From contig CALSFV010000019.1 in the NCBI GenBank assembly GCA_943737045.1, forward strand, positions 1,116,001 to 1,180,000: 64,000 nucleotides of DNA, written 5' to 3'. Both the position numbers and the translations under genes were made by a program. Positions 22,301 to 35,189 of the stretch are shown here, piece by piece (position 1 is the stretch's first letter; each line of letters begins with the position of its first letter). The stretch is from Parapristionchus giblindavisi. Taxonomy: Eukaryota > Nematoda > Chromadorea > Rhabditida > Diplogasteridae. The notes beneath the pieces are model-generated. The model saw only the letters and a list, made by a program, of their open reading frames with translations, had not been told where the DNA came from and ran no database searches.

Positions 22301-25300
22301 CTCTTTCACATAGTATATCACTCGCTGAGAATCATTGACAATTTGACTTGTAACGAATTGTTTTGTAACAAAAACAGAGAGTACTGAACGATAAATTTAC
22401 AAATTGGCCGTACTGACCACTTTGAAATAGTTTATCTTATTCAGAATTTTTCGCTCTTTCATTTGGTATATGACACGATAGGTTTCATTTTCATTTTCAT
22501 ATTTCTCAAGTTATCTTGATCATATCACAGTAAAGACTACTTTTGTACTTCGATCATTATAGCAGCAGTAAAATATTACAGATCGACATGACCTGAAGTG
22601 TGTCTCATTCAGAATTTTTTCCTCTTTCACATAGTATATCACTCGCTGAGAATCATTGACAATTTGACTTGTAACGTGCTGTTTTGTACCAAAAACAGAG
22701 AGTACTGAAAGATAAATTTACATATTGGCCGTACTGACCACTTTGAAATAGTTTATCTTATTCAGAATTTTTCGCTCTTTCATTTGGTATATGACACGAT
22801 AGGTTTCATTTTCATTTTCATATTTCTCAAGTTATCTTGTTCATATCAGAGTAAAAGCTACTTTTGTACTTCGATCATTATAGCAGCAGTAAAATATTAC
22901 AGATCGACATGACCTGAAGTGCGTCTCATTCAGAATTTTTTCCTCTTTCACATAGTATATCACTCGCTGAGAATCATTGACAATTTGACTTGTAACGAAT
23001 TGTTTTGTAACAAAAACAGAGAGTACTGAACGATAAATTTACATATTGGCCGTACTGACCACTTTGAAATAGTTTATCTTATTCAGAATTTTTCGCTCTT
23101 TCATTTGGTATATGACACGATAGGTTTCATTTTCATTTTCATATTTCTCAAGTTATCTTGATCATATCACAGTAAAGACTACTTTTGTACTTCGATCATT
23201 ATAGCAGCAGTAAAATATTACAGATCGACATGACCTGAAGTGTGTCTCATTCAGAATTTTTTCCTCTTTCACATAGTATATCACTCGCTGAGAATCATTG
23301 ACAATTTGACTTGTAACGTGCTGTTTTGTACCAAAAACAGAGAGTACTGAAAGATAAATTTACATATTGGCCGTACTGACCACTTTGAAATAGTTTATCT
23401 TATTCAGAATTTTTCGCTCTTTCATTTGGTATATGACACGATAGGTTTCATTTTCATTTTCATATTTCTCAAGTTATCTTGTTCATATCAGAGTAAAAGC
23501 TACTTTTGTACTTCGATCATTATAGCAGCAGTAAAATATTACAGATCGACATGACCTGAAGTGCGTCTCATTCAGAATTTTTTCCTCTTTCACATAGTAT
23601 ATCACTCGCTGAGAATCATTGACAATTTGACTTGTAACGAATTGTTTTGTAACAAAAACAGAGAGTACTGAACGATAAATTTACATATTGGCCGTACTGA
23701 CCACTTTGAAATAGTTTATCTTATTCAGAATTTTTCGCTCTTTCATTTGGTATATGACACGATAGGTTTCATTTTCATTTTCATATTTCTCAAGTTATCT
23801 TGATCATATCACAGTAAAGACTACTTTTGTACTTCGATCATTATAGCAGCAGTAAAATATTACAGATCGACATGACCTGAAGTGTGTCTCATTCAGAATT
23901 TTTTCCTCTTTCACATAGTATATCACTCGCTGAGAATCATTGACAATTTGACTTGTAACGTGCTGTTTTGTACCAAAAACAGAGAGTACTGAAAGATAAA
24001 TTTACATATTGGCCGTACTGACCACTTTGAAATAGTTTATCTTATTCAGAATTTTTCGCTCTTTCATTTGGTATATGACACGATAGGTTTCATTTTCATT
24101 TTCATATTTCTCAAGTTATTTTGTTCATATCAGAGTAAAAGCTACTTTTGTACTTCGATCATTATAGCAGCAGTAAAATATTACAGATCGACATGACCTG
24201 AAGTGCGTCTCATTCAGAATTTTTTCCTCTTTCACATAGTATATCACTCGCTGAGAATCATTGACAATTTGACTTGTAACGAATTGTTTTGTAACAAAAA
24301 CAGAGAGTACTGAACGATAAATTTACATATTGGCCGTACTGACCACTTTGAAATAGTTTATCTTATTCAGAATTTTTCGCTCTTTCATTTGGTATATGAC
24401 ACGATAGGTTTCATTTTCATTTTCAGATTTCTCAAGTTATCTTGATCATATCAGAGTAAAAGCTACTTTTGTACTTCGATCATTATAGCAGCAGTAAAAT
24501 ATTACAGATCGACATGACCTGAAGTGCGTCTCATTCAGAATTTTTTCCTCTTTCACATAGTATATTACTCGCTAAGTATCATTGACAATTTGACTTGTAA
24601 CGTACTGTTTTGTACCAAAAACAGAGAGTACTGAAAGATAAATTTACATATTGGCCGTACTGACCACTTTGAAATAGTTTATCTTATTCAGAATTTTTCG
24701 CTCTTTCATTTGGTATATGACACGATAGGTTTCATTCTTCATTTTCATATTTCTCAAGTTATCTTGATCATATCAGAGTAAAGGCTACTTTTGTACTTCG
24801 ATCATTATAGCAGCAGTAAAATATTACAGATCGACATGACCTGAAGTGTGTCTCATTCAGAATTTTTTCCTCTTTCACATAGTATATCACTCGCTGAGAA
24901 TCATTGACAATTTGACTTGTAACGTGCTGTTTTGTACCAAAAACAGAGAGTACTGAAAGATATATTTACATATTGGCCGTACTGACCACTTTGAAATAGT
25001 TTATCTTTTTCAGAATATTTCGCTCTTTCATTTGGTATATGACACGATAGGTTTCATTCTTCATTTTCATATTTCTCAAGTTATCTTGATCATATCAGAG
25101 TAAAAGCTACTTTTGTACTTCGATCATTATAGCAGCAGTAAAATATTACAGATCGACATGACCTGAAGTGCGTCTCATTCAGAATTTTTTCCTCTTTCAC
25201 ATAGTATATTACTCGCTAAGTATCATTGACAATTTGACTTGTAACGTACTGTTTTGTACCAAAAACAGAGAGTACTGAAAGATAAATTTACATATTGGCC

Positions 25301-26309
25301 GTACTGACCACTTTGAAATAGTTTATCTTATTCAGAATTTTTCGCTCTTTCATTTGGTATATGACACGATAGGTTTCATTCTTCATTTTCATATTTCTCA
25401 AGTTATCTTGATCATATCAGAGTAAAGGCTACTTTTGTACTTCGATCATTATAGCAGCAGTAAAATATTACAGATCGACATGACCTGAAGTGTGTCTCAT
25501 TCAGAATTTTTTCCTCTTTCACATAGTATATCACTCGCTGAGAATCATTGACAATTTGACTTGTAACGTGCTGTTTTGTACCAAAAACAGAGAGTACTGA
25601 AAGATAAATTTACATATTGGCCGTACTGACCACTTTGAAATAGTTTATCTTTTTCAGAATATTTCGCTCTTTCATTTGGTATATGACACGATAGGTTTCA
25701 TTCTTCATTTTCATATTTCTCAAGTTATCTTGATCATATCAGAGTAAAAGCTACTTTTGTACTTCGATCATTATAGCAGCAGTAAAATATTACAGATCGA
25801 CATGACCTGAAGTGCGTCTCATTCAGAATTTTTTCCTCTTTCACATAGTATATTACTCGCTAAGTATCATTGACAATTTGACTTGTAACGTACTGTTTTG
25901 TACCAAAAACAGAGAGTACTGAAAGATAAATTTACATATTGGCCGTACTGACCACTTTGAAATAGTTTATCTTATTCAGAATTTTTCGCTCTTTCATTTG
26001 GTATATGACACGATAGGTTTCATTCTTCATTTTCATATTTCTCAAGTTATCTTGATCATATCAGAGTAAAGGCTACTTTTGTACTTCGATCACTATAGCA
26101 GCAGTAAAATATTACAGATCGACATGACCTGAAGTGTGTCTCATTCAGAATTTTTTCCTCTTTCACATAGTATATCACTCGCTGAGAATCATTGACAATT
26201 TGACTTGTAACGTGCTGTTTTGTACCAAAAACAGAGAGTACTGAAAGATAAATTTACATATTGGCCGTACTGACCACTTTGAAATAGTTTATCTTATTCA
26301 GAATTTTTC
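13361..26309 (+). repeat. Satellite array, block B (plus orientation)
   Basis: About 40 monomers of the same satellite. The first 3 kb closely resembles the left flank of the LINE and shares private variants with it, such as CAGATTTTTTCGC (7499, 13774, 14417), GACATGACATGAAG and ACAAATCGACATG. Short higher-order units are visible: the CAGATTTTTTCGC variant recurs at about 643 bp (2-mer) and the ACAAATCG and ACAGTTCG variants at about 964 bp (3-mer). From about 16.7 kb a new subfamily appears, with CATATCACAGTAAAGAC, GAGAATCATTGAC and AACGAATTGTTTTGTAAC. From about 20.9 kb monomers with CATTCTTCATTTTC (322 bp) come in. No gene is seen. Confidence 0.97.
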
Positions 26310-26860
26310 CGCCGCGCGTCGCTGCGAGCCCCCTCTGGTCGCCTGGCCTTTCGCGTGCATTTTCCGCATGAAATTGCGAATTAATTAATTTTTTCTGTTA
26401 ATTTTCGTGTTCGTGGTGATCTTTTACCCCGAAAACATGCAACGGACTTTAACATGCAATAATTTTGATGTTGTTATGGGTCGTTTTAGGGTTTGAAGAA
26501 ATAAGTCAGTTCGTGGTCCGTGGTGCGCCGAATTCTGAGTAATGGGAAAAGGAGCAATAATACTTGGCAAATTGCCAGCTCGTTTTTTCATGGCCATGAA
26601 TTCCAGTTTATACTACTTTCCAACTTGTTTATGTCAGTCGTGCTTATTTCATGTTTTCTCATTTCAGGATAAACCTATCCTCTACACGATGAGCGGAGGT
26701 CGGGTTGGAAATGGATCGAATCAGATAAGATTTTGACCGTTTATGTTTTGTTACTTTCATTGAACGATTGCTTCTTTCGCTTAATTAGGATATTAAAAGA
26801 GTTTGAACAACAAGTTGCTTGTGGATAACTTATTTCAGATTCCGCCTGTTCCACGTCGCT
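26310..26860 (+). pseudogene. Captured host-gene 5' fragment (promoter plus first exons?), copy 1
   Basis: 551 bp unlike the satellite, replacing 113 bp of one monomer. It starts GC-rich (GCCGCGCGTCGCTGCGAGCC), passes through AT-rich DNA, and contains a good 3' splice site (TTTTCTCATTTCAG, ending at 26667), an ATG 21 nt later at 26689 and a second 3' splice site (AACTTATTTCAG, ending at 26838). Reading ATG to CAG (26689-26724) gives MSGGRVGNGSNQ. Skipping 26725-26838 (114 nt) continues in frame as IPPVPRR until the satellite resumes. The donor would be CAG/ATAAG, one base away from the consensus CAG/GTAAG, so it is probably broken. Without splicing, a 64-residue frame starts at 26542 and ends at 26736. 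I do not recognise the parent gene. Splice features suggest a nematode gene start, possibly trans-spliced. Confidence 0.6.
26654..26691 (+). promoter_or_regulatory. Putative 3' splice or trans-splice acceptor with nearby ATG, copy 1
   Basis: TTTTCTCATTTCAG ends at 26667, followed by 21 nt and then ATG at 26689-26691. A strong TTTCAG acceptor this close to an ATG is typical of spliced-leader acceptors in nematodes. A short cis intron from GTTTATGTCAG (41 nt) is also conceivable, but it would put a stop codon into the upstream frame. Confidence 0.45.
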
Positions 26861-27713
26861 GCAGTAAAATATTACAGATCGACATGACCTGAAGTGTGTC
26901 TCATTCAGAATTTTTTCCTCTTTCACATAGTATATCACTCGCTAAGTATCATTGACAATTTGACTTGTAACGTACTGTTTTGTACCAAAAACAGAGAGTA
27001 CTGAAAGATAAATTTACATATTGGCCGTACTGACCACTTTGAAATAGTTTATCTTTTTTAGAATTTTTCGCTCTTTCATTTGGTATATGACACGATAGGT
27101 TTCATTCTTCATTTTCATATTTCTCAAGTTATCTTGATCATATCAGAGTAAAAGCTACTTTTGTAACTCGATCATTATAGCAGCAGTAAAATATTACAGA
27201 TCGACATGACCTGAAGTGCGTCTCATTCAGAATTTTTTCCTCTTTCACATAGTATATCACTCGCTAAGTATCATTGACAATTTGACTTGTAACGTACTGT
27301 TTTGTACCAAAAACAGAGAGTACTGAAAGATAAATTTACATATTGGCCGTACTGACCACTTTGAAATAGTTTATCTTTTTCAGAATTTTTCGCTCTTTCA
27401 TTTGGTATATGACACGAAAGGTTTCATTCTTCATTTTCATATTTCTCAAGTTATCTTGATCATATCAGAGTAAAAGCTACTTTTGTACTTCGATCATTAT
27501 AGCAGCAGTAAAATATTACAGATCGACATGACCTGAAGTGTGTCTCATTCAGAATTTTTTCCTCTTTCACATAGTATATCACTCGCTGAGAATCATTGAC
27601 AATTTGACTTGTAACGTGCTGTTTTGTACCAAAAACAGAGAGTACTGAAAGATAAATTTACATATTGGCCGTACTGACCACTTTGAAATAGTTTATCTTA
27701 TTCAGAATTTTTC
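26861..27713 (+). repeat. Satellite monomers between the two captured fragments
   Basis: Roughly two and two-thirds monomers of the ordinary satellite, in plus orientation and in phase, including 322-bp units with CATTCTTCATTTTC. Private variants TTTTTTAGAATTTTTCG (near 27055) and CACGAAAGGTTTC (near 27413) occur here; both recur after copy 2. Confidence 0.96.
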
Positions 27714-28264
27714 CGCCGCGCGTCGCTGCGAGCCCCCTCTGGTCGCCTGGCCTTTCGCGTGCATTTTCCGCATGAAATTGCGAATTAATTAATTTTTTCT
27801 GTTAATTTTCGTGTTCGTGGTGATCTTTTACCCCGAAAACATGCAACGGACTTTAACATGCAATAATTTTGATGTTGTTATGGGTCGTTTTAGGGTTTGA
27901 AGAAATAAGTCAGTTCGTGGTCCGTGGTGCGCCGAATTCTGAGTAATGGGAAAAGGAGCAATAATACTTGGCAAATTGCCAGCTCGTTTTTTCATGGCCA
28001 TGAATTCCAGTTTATACTACTTTCCAACTTGTTTATGTCAGTCGTGCTTATTTCATGTTTTCTCATTTCAGGATAAACCTATCCTCTACACGATGAGCGG
28101 AGGTCGGGTTGGAAATGGATCGAATCAGATAAGATTTTGACCGTTTATGTTTTGTTACTTTCATTGAACGATTGCTTCTTTCGCTTAATTAGGATATTAA
28201 AAGAGTTTGAACAACAAGTTGCTTGTGGATAACTTATTTCAGATTCCGCCTGTTCCACGTCGCT
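27714..28264 (+). pseudogene. Captured host-gene 5' fragment, copy 2
   Basis: Matches 26310-26860 at a constant 1404-bp offset; I found no difference by eye. The equivalent landmarks are acceptor end 28071, ATG 28093-28095, putative broken donor after 28128 and second acceptor end 28242. It arose by duplication of the whole satellite unit, not by a second capture, because both satellite junctions are the same. Confidence 0.6.
28058..28095 (+). promoter_or_regulatory. Putative splice acceptor with nearby ATG, copy 2
   Basis: Second copy of the TTTTCTCATTTCAG acceptor and its ATG, with the same 21-nt spacing as at 26654-26691. Confidence 0.45.
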
Positions 28265-29699
28265 GCAGTAAAATATTACAGATCGACATGACCTGAAGTG
28301 TGTCTCATTCAGAATTTTTTCCTCTTTCACATAGTATATCACTCGCTAAGTATCATTGACAATTTGACTTGTAACGTACTGTTTTGTACCAAAAACAGAG
28401 AGTACTGAAAGATAAATTTACATATTGGCCGTACTGACCACTTTGAAATAGTTTATCTTTTTTAGAATTTTTCGCTCTTTCATTTGGTATATGACACGAT
28501 AGGTTTCATTCTTCATTTTCATATTTCTCAAGTTATCTTGATCATATCAGAGTAAAAGCTACTTTTGTAACTCGATCATTATAGCAGCAGTAAAATATTA
28601 CAGATCGACATGACCTGAAGTGCGTCTCATTCAGAATTTTTTCCTCTTTCACATAGTATATCACTCGCTAAGTATCATTGACAATTTGACTTGTAACGTA
28701 CTGTTTTGTACCAAAAACAGAGAGTACTGAAAGATAAATTTACATATTGGCCGTACTGACCACTTTGAAATAGTTTATCTTTTTCAGAATTTTTCGCTCT
28801 TTCATTTGGTATATGACACGAAAGGTTTCATTCTTCATTTTCATATTTCTCAAGTTATCTTGATCATATCAGAGTAAAAGCTACTTTTGTACTTCGATCA
28901 TTATAGCAGCAGTAAAATATTACAGATCGACATGACCTGAAGTGCGTCTCATTCAGAATTTTTTCCTCTTTCACATAGTATATCACTCGCTGAGAATCAT
29001 TGACAATTTGACTTGTAACGAATTGTTTTGTAACAAAAACAGAGAGTACTGAACGATAAATTTACATATTGGCCGTACTGACCACTTTGAAATAGTTTAT
29101 CTTATTCAGAATTTTTCGCTCTTTCATTTGGTATATGACACGATAGGTTTCATTTTCATTTTCATATTTCTCAAGTTATCTTGATCATATCAGAGTAAAG
29201 GCTACTTTTGTACTTCGATCATTATAGCAGCAGTAAAATATTACAGATCGACATGACCTGAAGTGCGTCTCATTCAGAATTTTTTCCTCTTTCACATAGT
29301 ATATCACTCGCTAAGTATCATTGACAATTTGACTTGTAACGTACTGTTTTGTACCAAAAACAGAGAGTACTGAAAGATAAATTTACATATTGGCCGTACT
29401 GACCACTTTGAAATAGTTTATCTTATTCAGAATTTTTCGCTCTTTCATTTGGTATATGACACGATAGGTTTCATTTTCATTTTCATATTTCTCAAGTTAT
29501 CTTGATCATATCAGAGTAAAGGCTACTTTTGTACTTCGATCATTATAGCAGCAGTAAAATATTACAGATCGACATGACCTGAAGTGTGTCTCATTCAGAA
29601 TTTTTTCCTCTTTCACATAGTATATCACTCGCTAAGTATCATTGACAATTTGACTTGTAACGTACTGTTTTGTACCAAAAACAGAGAGTACTGAAAGAT

Positions 29700-32600
29700 A
29701 AATTTACATATTGGCCGTACTGACCACTTTGAAATAGTTTATCTTTTTCAGAATTTTTCGCTCTTTCATTTGGTATATGACACGATAGGTTTCATTCTTC
29801 ATTTTCATATTTCTCAAGTTATCTTGATCATATCAGAGTAAAAGCAACTTTTGTACTTCGATCATTATAGCAGCAGTAAAATATTACAGATCGACATGAC
29901 CTGAAGTGCGTCTCATTCAGAATTTTTTCCTCTTTCACATAGTATATCACTCGCTGAGAATCATTGACAATTTGACTTGTAACGAATTGTTTTGTAACAA
30001 AAACAGAGGGTACTGAACGATAAATTTACATATTGGCCGTACTGACCACTTTGAAATAGCTTATCTTCTTCAGAATTTTTCGCTCTTTCATTTGGTATAT
30101 GACACGATAGGTTTCATTTTCATTTTCATATTTCTCAAGTTATCTTGATCATATCAGAGTAAAGGCTACTTTTGTACTTCGATCATTATAGCAGCAGTAA
30201 AATATTACAGATCGACATGACCTGAAGTGTGTCTCATTCAGAATTTTTTCCTCTTTCACATAGTATATCACTCGCTGAGAATCATTGACAATTTGACTTG
30301 TAACGTGCTGTTTTGTACCAAAAACAGAGAGTACTGAAAGATAAATTTACATATTGGCCGTACTGACCACTTTGAAATAGTTTATCTTATTCAGAATTTT
30401 TCGCTCTTTCATTTGGTATATGACACGATAGGTTTCATTTTCATTTTCATATTTCTCAAGTTATCTTGATCATATCAGAGTAAAGGCTACTTTTGTACTT
30501 CGATCATTATAGCAGCAGTAAAATATTACAGATCGACATGACCTGAAGTGTGTCTCATTCAGAATTTTTTCCTCTTTCACATAGTATATCACTCGCTAAG
30601 TATCATTGACAATTTGACTTGTAACGTACTGTTTTGTACCAAAAACAGAGAGTACTGAAAGATAAATTTACATATTGGCCGTACTGACCACTTTGAAATA
30701 GTTTATCTTTTTCAGAATTTTTCGCTCTTTCATTTGGTATATGACACGATAGGTTTCATTCTTCATTTTCATATTTCTCAAGTTATCTTGATCATATCAG
30801 AGTAAAAGCTACTTTTGTACTTCGATCATTATAGCAGCAGTAAAATATTACAGATCGACATGACCTGAAGTGTGTCTCATTCAGAATTTTTTCCTCTTTC
30901 ACATAGTATATCACTCGCTGAGAATCATTGACAATTTGACTTGTAACGTGCTGTTTTGTACCAAAAACAGAGAGTACTGAAAGATAAATTTACATATTGG
31001 CCGTACTGACCACTTTGAAATAGTTTATCTTTTTCAGAATTTTTCGCTCTTTCATTTGGTATATGACACGATAGGTTTCATTCTTCATTTTCATATTTCT
31101 CAAGTTATCTTGATCATATCAGAGTAAAAGCAACTTTTGTACTTCGATCATTATAGCAGCAGTAAAATATTACAGATCGACATGACCTGAAGTGCGTCTC
31201 ATTCAGAATTTTTTCCTCTTTCACATAGTATATCACTCGCTGAGAATCATTGACAATTTGACTTGTAACGAATTGTTTTGTAACAAAAACAGAGGGTACT
31301 GAACGATAAATTTACATATTGGCCGTACTGACCACTTTGAAATAGCTTATCTTCTTCAGAATTTTTCGCTCTTTCATTTGGTATATGACACGATAGGTTT
31401 CATTTTCATTTTCATATTTCTCAAGTTATCTTGATCATATCAGAGTAAAGGCTACTTTTGTACTTCGATCATTATAGCAGCAGTAAAATATTACAGATCG
31501 ACATGACCTGAAGTGTGTCTCATTCAGAATTTTTTCCTCTTTCACATAGTATATCACTCGCTGAGAATCATTGACAATTTGACTTGTAACGTGCTGTTTT
31601 GTACCAAAAACAGAGAGTACTGAAAGATAAATTTACATATTGGCCGTACTGACCACTTTGAAATAGTTTATCTTATTCAGAATTTTTCGCTCTTTCATTT
31701 GGTATATGACACGATAGGTTTCATTTTCATTTTCATATTTCTCAAGTTATCTTGATCATATCAGAGTAAAGGCTACTTTTGTACTTCGATCATTATAGCA
31801 GCAGTAAAATATTACAGATCGACATGACCTGAAGTGTGTCTCATTCAGAATTTTTTCCTCTTTCACATAGTATATCACTCGCTAAGTATCATTGACAATT
31901 TGACTTGTAACGTACTGTTTTGTACCAAAAACAGAGAGTACTGAAAGATAAATTTACATATTGGCCGTACTGACCACTTTGAAATAGTTTATCTTTTTCA
32001 GAATTTTTCGCTCTTTCATTTGGTATATGACACGATAGGTTTCATTCTTCATTTTCATATTTCTCAAGTTATCTTGATCATATCAGAGTAAAAGCTACTT
32101 TTGTACTTCGATCATTATAGCAGCAGTAAAATATTACAGATCGACATGACCTGAAGTGTGTCTCATTCAGAATTTTTTCCTCTTTCACATAGTATATCAC
32201 TCGCTGAGAATCATTGACAATTTGACTTGTAACGTGCTGTTTTGTACCAAAAACAGAGAGTACTGAAAGATAAATTTACATATTGGCCGTACTGACCACT
32301 TTGAAATAGTTTATCTTATTCAGAATTTTTCGCTCTTTCATTTGGTATATGACACGATAGGTTTCATTTTCATTTTCATATTTCTCAAGTTATCTTGATC
32401 ATATCAGAGTAAAAGCTACTTTTGTACTTCGATCATTATAGCAGCAGTAAAATATTACAGATCGACATGACCTGAAGTGCGTCTCATTTAGAATTTTTTC
32501 CTCTTTCACATAGTATATCACTCGCTGAGAATCATTGACAATTTGACTTGTAACGAATTGTTTTGTAACAAAAACAGAGAGTACTGAACGATAAATTTAC

Positions 32601-35040
32601 ATATTGGCCGTACTGACCACTTTGAAATAGTTTATCTTATTCAGAATTTTTCGCTCTTTCATTTGGTATATGACACGATAGGTTTCATTTTCGTTTTCAT
32701 ATTTCTCAAGTTATCTTGATCATATCAGAGTAAAGGCTACTTTTGTACTTCGATCATTATAGCAGCAGTAAAATATTACAGATCGACATGACCTGAAGTG
32801 CGTCTCATTCAGAATTTTTTCCTCTTTCACATAGTATATCACTCGCTGAGTATCATTGACAATTTGACTTGTAACGTGCTGTTTTGTACCAAAAACAGAG
32901 AGTACTGAAAGATAAATTTACATATTGGCCGTACTGACCACTTTGAAATAGTTTATCTTTTTCAGAATTTTTCGCTCTTTCATTTGGTATATGACACGAA
33001 AGGTTTCATTCTTCATTTTCATATTTCTCAAGTTATCTTGATCATATCAGAGTAAAAGCTACTTTTGTACTTCGATCATTATAGCAGCAGTAAAATATTA
33101 CAGATCGACATGACCTGAAGTGCGTCTCATTCAGAATTTTTTCCTCTTTCACATAGTATATCACTCGCTGAGAATCATTGACAATTTGACTTGTAACGAA
33201 TTGTTTTGTACCAAAAACAGAGAGTACTGAAAGATAAATTTACATATTGGCCGTACTGACCACTTTGAAATAGTTTATCTTATTCAGAATTTTTCGCTCT
33301 TTCATTTGGTATATGACACGATAGGATTCATTTTCATTTTCATATTTCTCAAGTTATCTTGATCATATCAGAGTAAAGGCTACTTTTGTACTTCGATCAT
33401 TATAGCAGCAGTAAAATATTACAGATCGACATGACCTGAAGTGTGTCTCATTCAGAATTTTTTCCTCTTTCACATAGTATATCACTCGCTAAGTATCATT
33501 GACAATTTGACTTGTAACGTACTGTTTTGTACCAAAAACAGAGAGTACTGAAAGATAAATTTACATATTGGCCGTACTGACCACTTTGAAATAGTTTATC
33601 TTTTTCAGAATTTTTCGCTCTTTCATTTGGTATATGACACGATAGGTTTCATTCTTCATTTTCATATTTCTCAAGTTATCTTGATCATATCAGAGTAAAG
33701 GCTACTTTTGTACTTCGATCATTATAGCAGCAGTAAAATATTACAGATCGACATGACCTGAAGTGTGTCTCATTCAGAATTTTTTCCTCTTTCACATAGT
33801 ATATCACTCGCTAAGTATCATTGACAATTTGACTTGTAACGTACTGTTTTGTACCAAAAACAGAGAGTACTGAAAGATATATTTACATATTGGCCGTACT
33901 GACCACTTTGAAATAGTTTATCTTTTTCAGAATTTTTCGCTCTTTCATTTGGTATATGACACGATAGGTTTCATTCTTCATTTTCATATTTCTCAAGTTA
34001 TCTTGATCATATCAGAGTAAAAGCAACTTTTGTACTTCGATCATTATAGCAGCAGTAAAATATTACAGATCGACATGACCTGAAGTGCGTCTCATTCAGA
34101 ATTTTTTCCTCTTTCACATAGTATATCACTCGCTGAGAATCATTGACAATTTGACTTGTAACGAATTGTTTTGTAACAAAAACAGAGGGTACTGAACGAT
34201 AAATTTACATATTGGCCGTACTGACCACTTTGAAATAGCTTATCTTCTTCAGAATTTTTCGCTCTTTCATTTGGTATATGACACGATAGGTTTCATTTTC
34301 ATTTTCATATTTCTCAAGTTATCTTGATCATATCAGAGTAAAGGCTACTTTTGTACTTCGATCATTATAGCAGCAGTAAAATATTACAGATCGACATGCC
34401 CTGAAGTGCGTCTCATTCAGATTTGTTTCCTCTTTCACATAGTATATCACTCGCTGAGTATCATTGACAATTTGACTTGTAACGTGCTGTTTTGTACCAA
34501 AAACAGAGAGTACTGAAAGATAAATTTACATATTGGCCGTACTGACCACTTTGAAATAGTTTATCTTATTCAGAATTTTTCGCTCTTTCATTTGGTATAT
34601 GACACGATAGGTTTCATTCTTCATTTTCATATTTCTCAAGTTATCTTGATCATATCAGAGTAAAGGCTACTTTTGTACTTCGATCATTATAGCAGCAGTA
34701 AAATATTACAGATCGACATGACCTGAAGTGTGTCTCATTCAGAATTTTTTCCTCTTTCACATAGTATATCACTCGCTGAGAATCATTGACAATTTGACTT
34801 GTAACGTGCTGTTTTGTACCAAAAACAGAGAGTACTGAAAGATAAATTTACATATTGGCCGTACTGACCACTTTGAAATAGTTTATCTTATTCAGAATTT
34901 TTCGCTCTTTCATTTGGTATATGACACGATAGGTTTCATTTTCATTTTCATATTTCTCAAGTTATCTTGATCATATCAGAGTAAAAGCTACTTTTGTACT
35001 TCGATCATTATAGCAGCAGTAAAATATTACAGATCGACAT
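29700..35040 (+). repeat. About 5.46-kb higher-order repeat (17-mer), first copy
   Basis: Private variants here recur at +5464 bp (rare markers at 32481, 32991, 34230 and 34391). The match is interrupted for about one monomer near 30.70-30.99 kb, where the later copy carries different variants (CAGATTTGTTTCC, TCTTATTCAG). This points to local gene conversion or a later exchange. Boundaries are approximate. Confidence 0.75.
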
Positions 35041-35189
35041 GACCTGAAGTGTGTCTCATTCAGATTTGTTTCCTCTTTCACATAGTATATCACTCGCTGA
35101 GTATCATTGACAATTTGACTTGTAACGTGCTGTTTTGTACCAAAAACAGAGAGTACTGAAAGATAAATTTACATATTGGCCGTACTGAC

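Larger units (their letters stand above)
26101..27504 (+). repeat. 1404-bp tandem duplication unit carrying the captured fragment, copy 1
   Basis: The fragment in this unit starts at 26310 and the next copy at 27714, exactly 1404 bp later. The unit equals three 322-bp monomers in which 113 bp of one monomer is replaced by 551 bp of foreign DNA (3 x 322 - 113 + 551 = 1404). Private variants are shared with copy 2, for example TTTTTTAGAATTTTTCG and TTGTAACTCGATC. Identity appears to begin near 26101, because upstream (CACTATAGCA, GTAAAGGC) the copies differ. Confidence 0.85.
27505..28940 (+). repeat. 1404-bp tandem duplication unit, copy 2
   Basis: Repeats 26101-27504 at an offset of 1404 bp, including the captured fragment and the flanking monomer variants. 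The fragment frames translate identically in both copies. Similarity ends near 28.94 kb, where GTGTGTCTC in copy 1 is GTGCGTCTC here. High identity implies a recent unequal exchange. Confidence 0.85.

Noticed and set aside
26542..26736. 64-codon plus-strand frame in the captured fragment (also 27946-28140) taken as an intact small gene
   Set aside because: It reads through a strong TTTCAG acceptor and ends just after the putative broken donor. The spliced interpretation from the ATG at 26689 explains the splice sites better. The frame is kept only as an alternative.
26741..26938. 65-codon minus-strand frame (also 28145-28342)
   Set aside because: It runs from the satellite antisense strand into the captured fragment, so it is a product of the junction with no recognisable motif.
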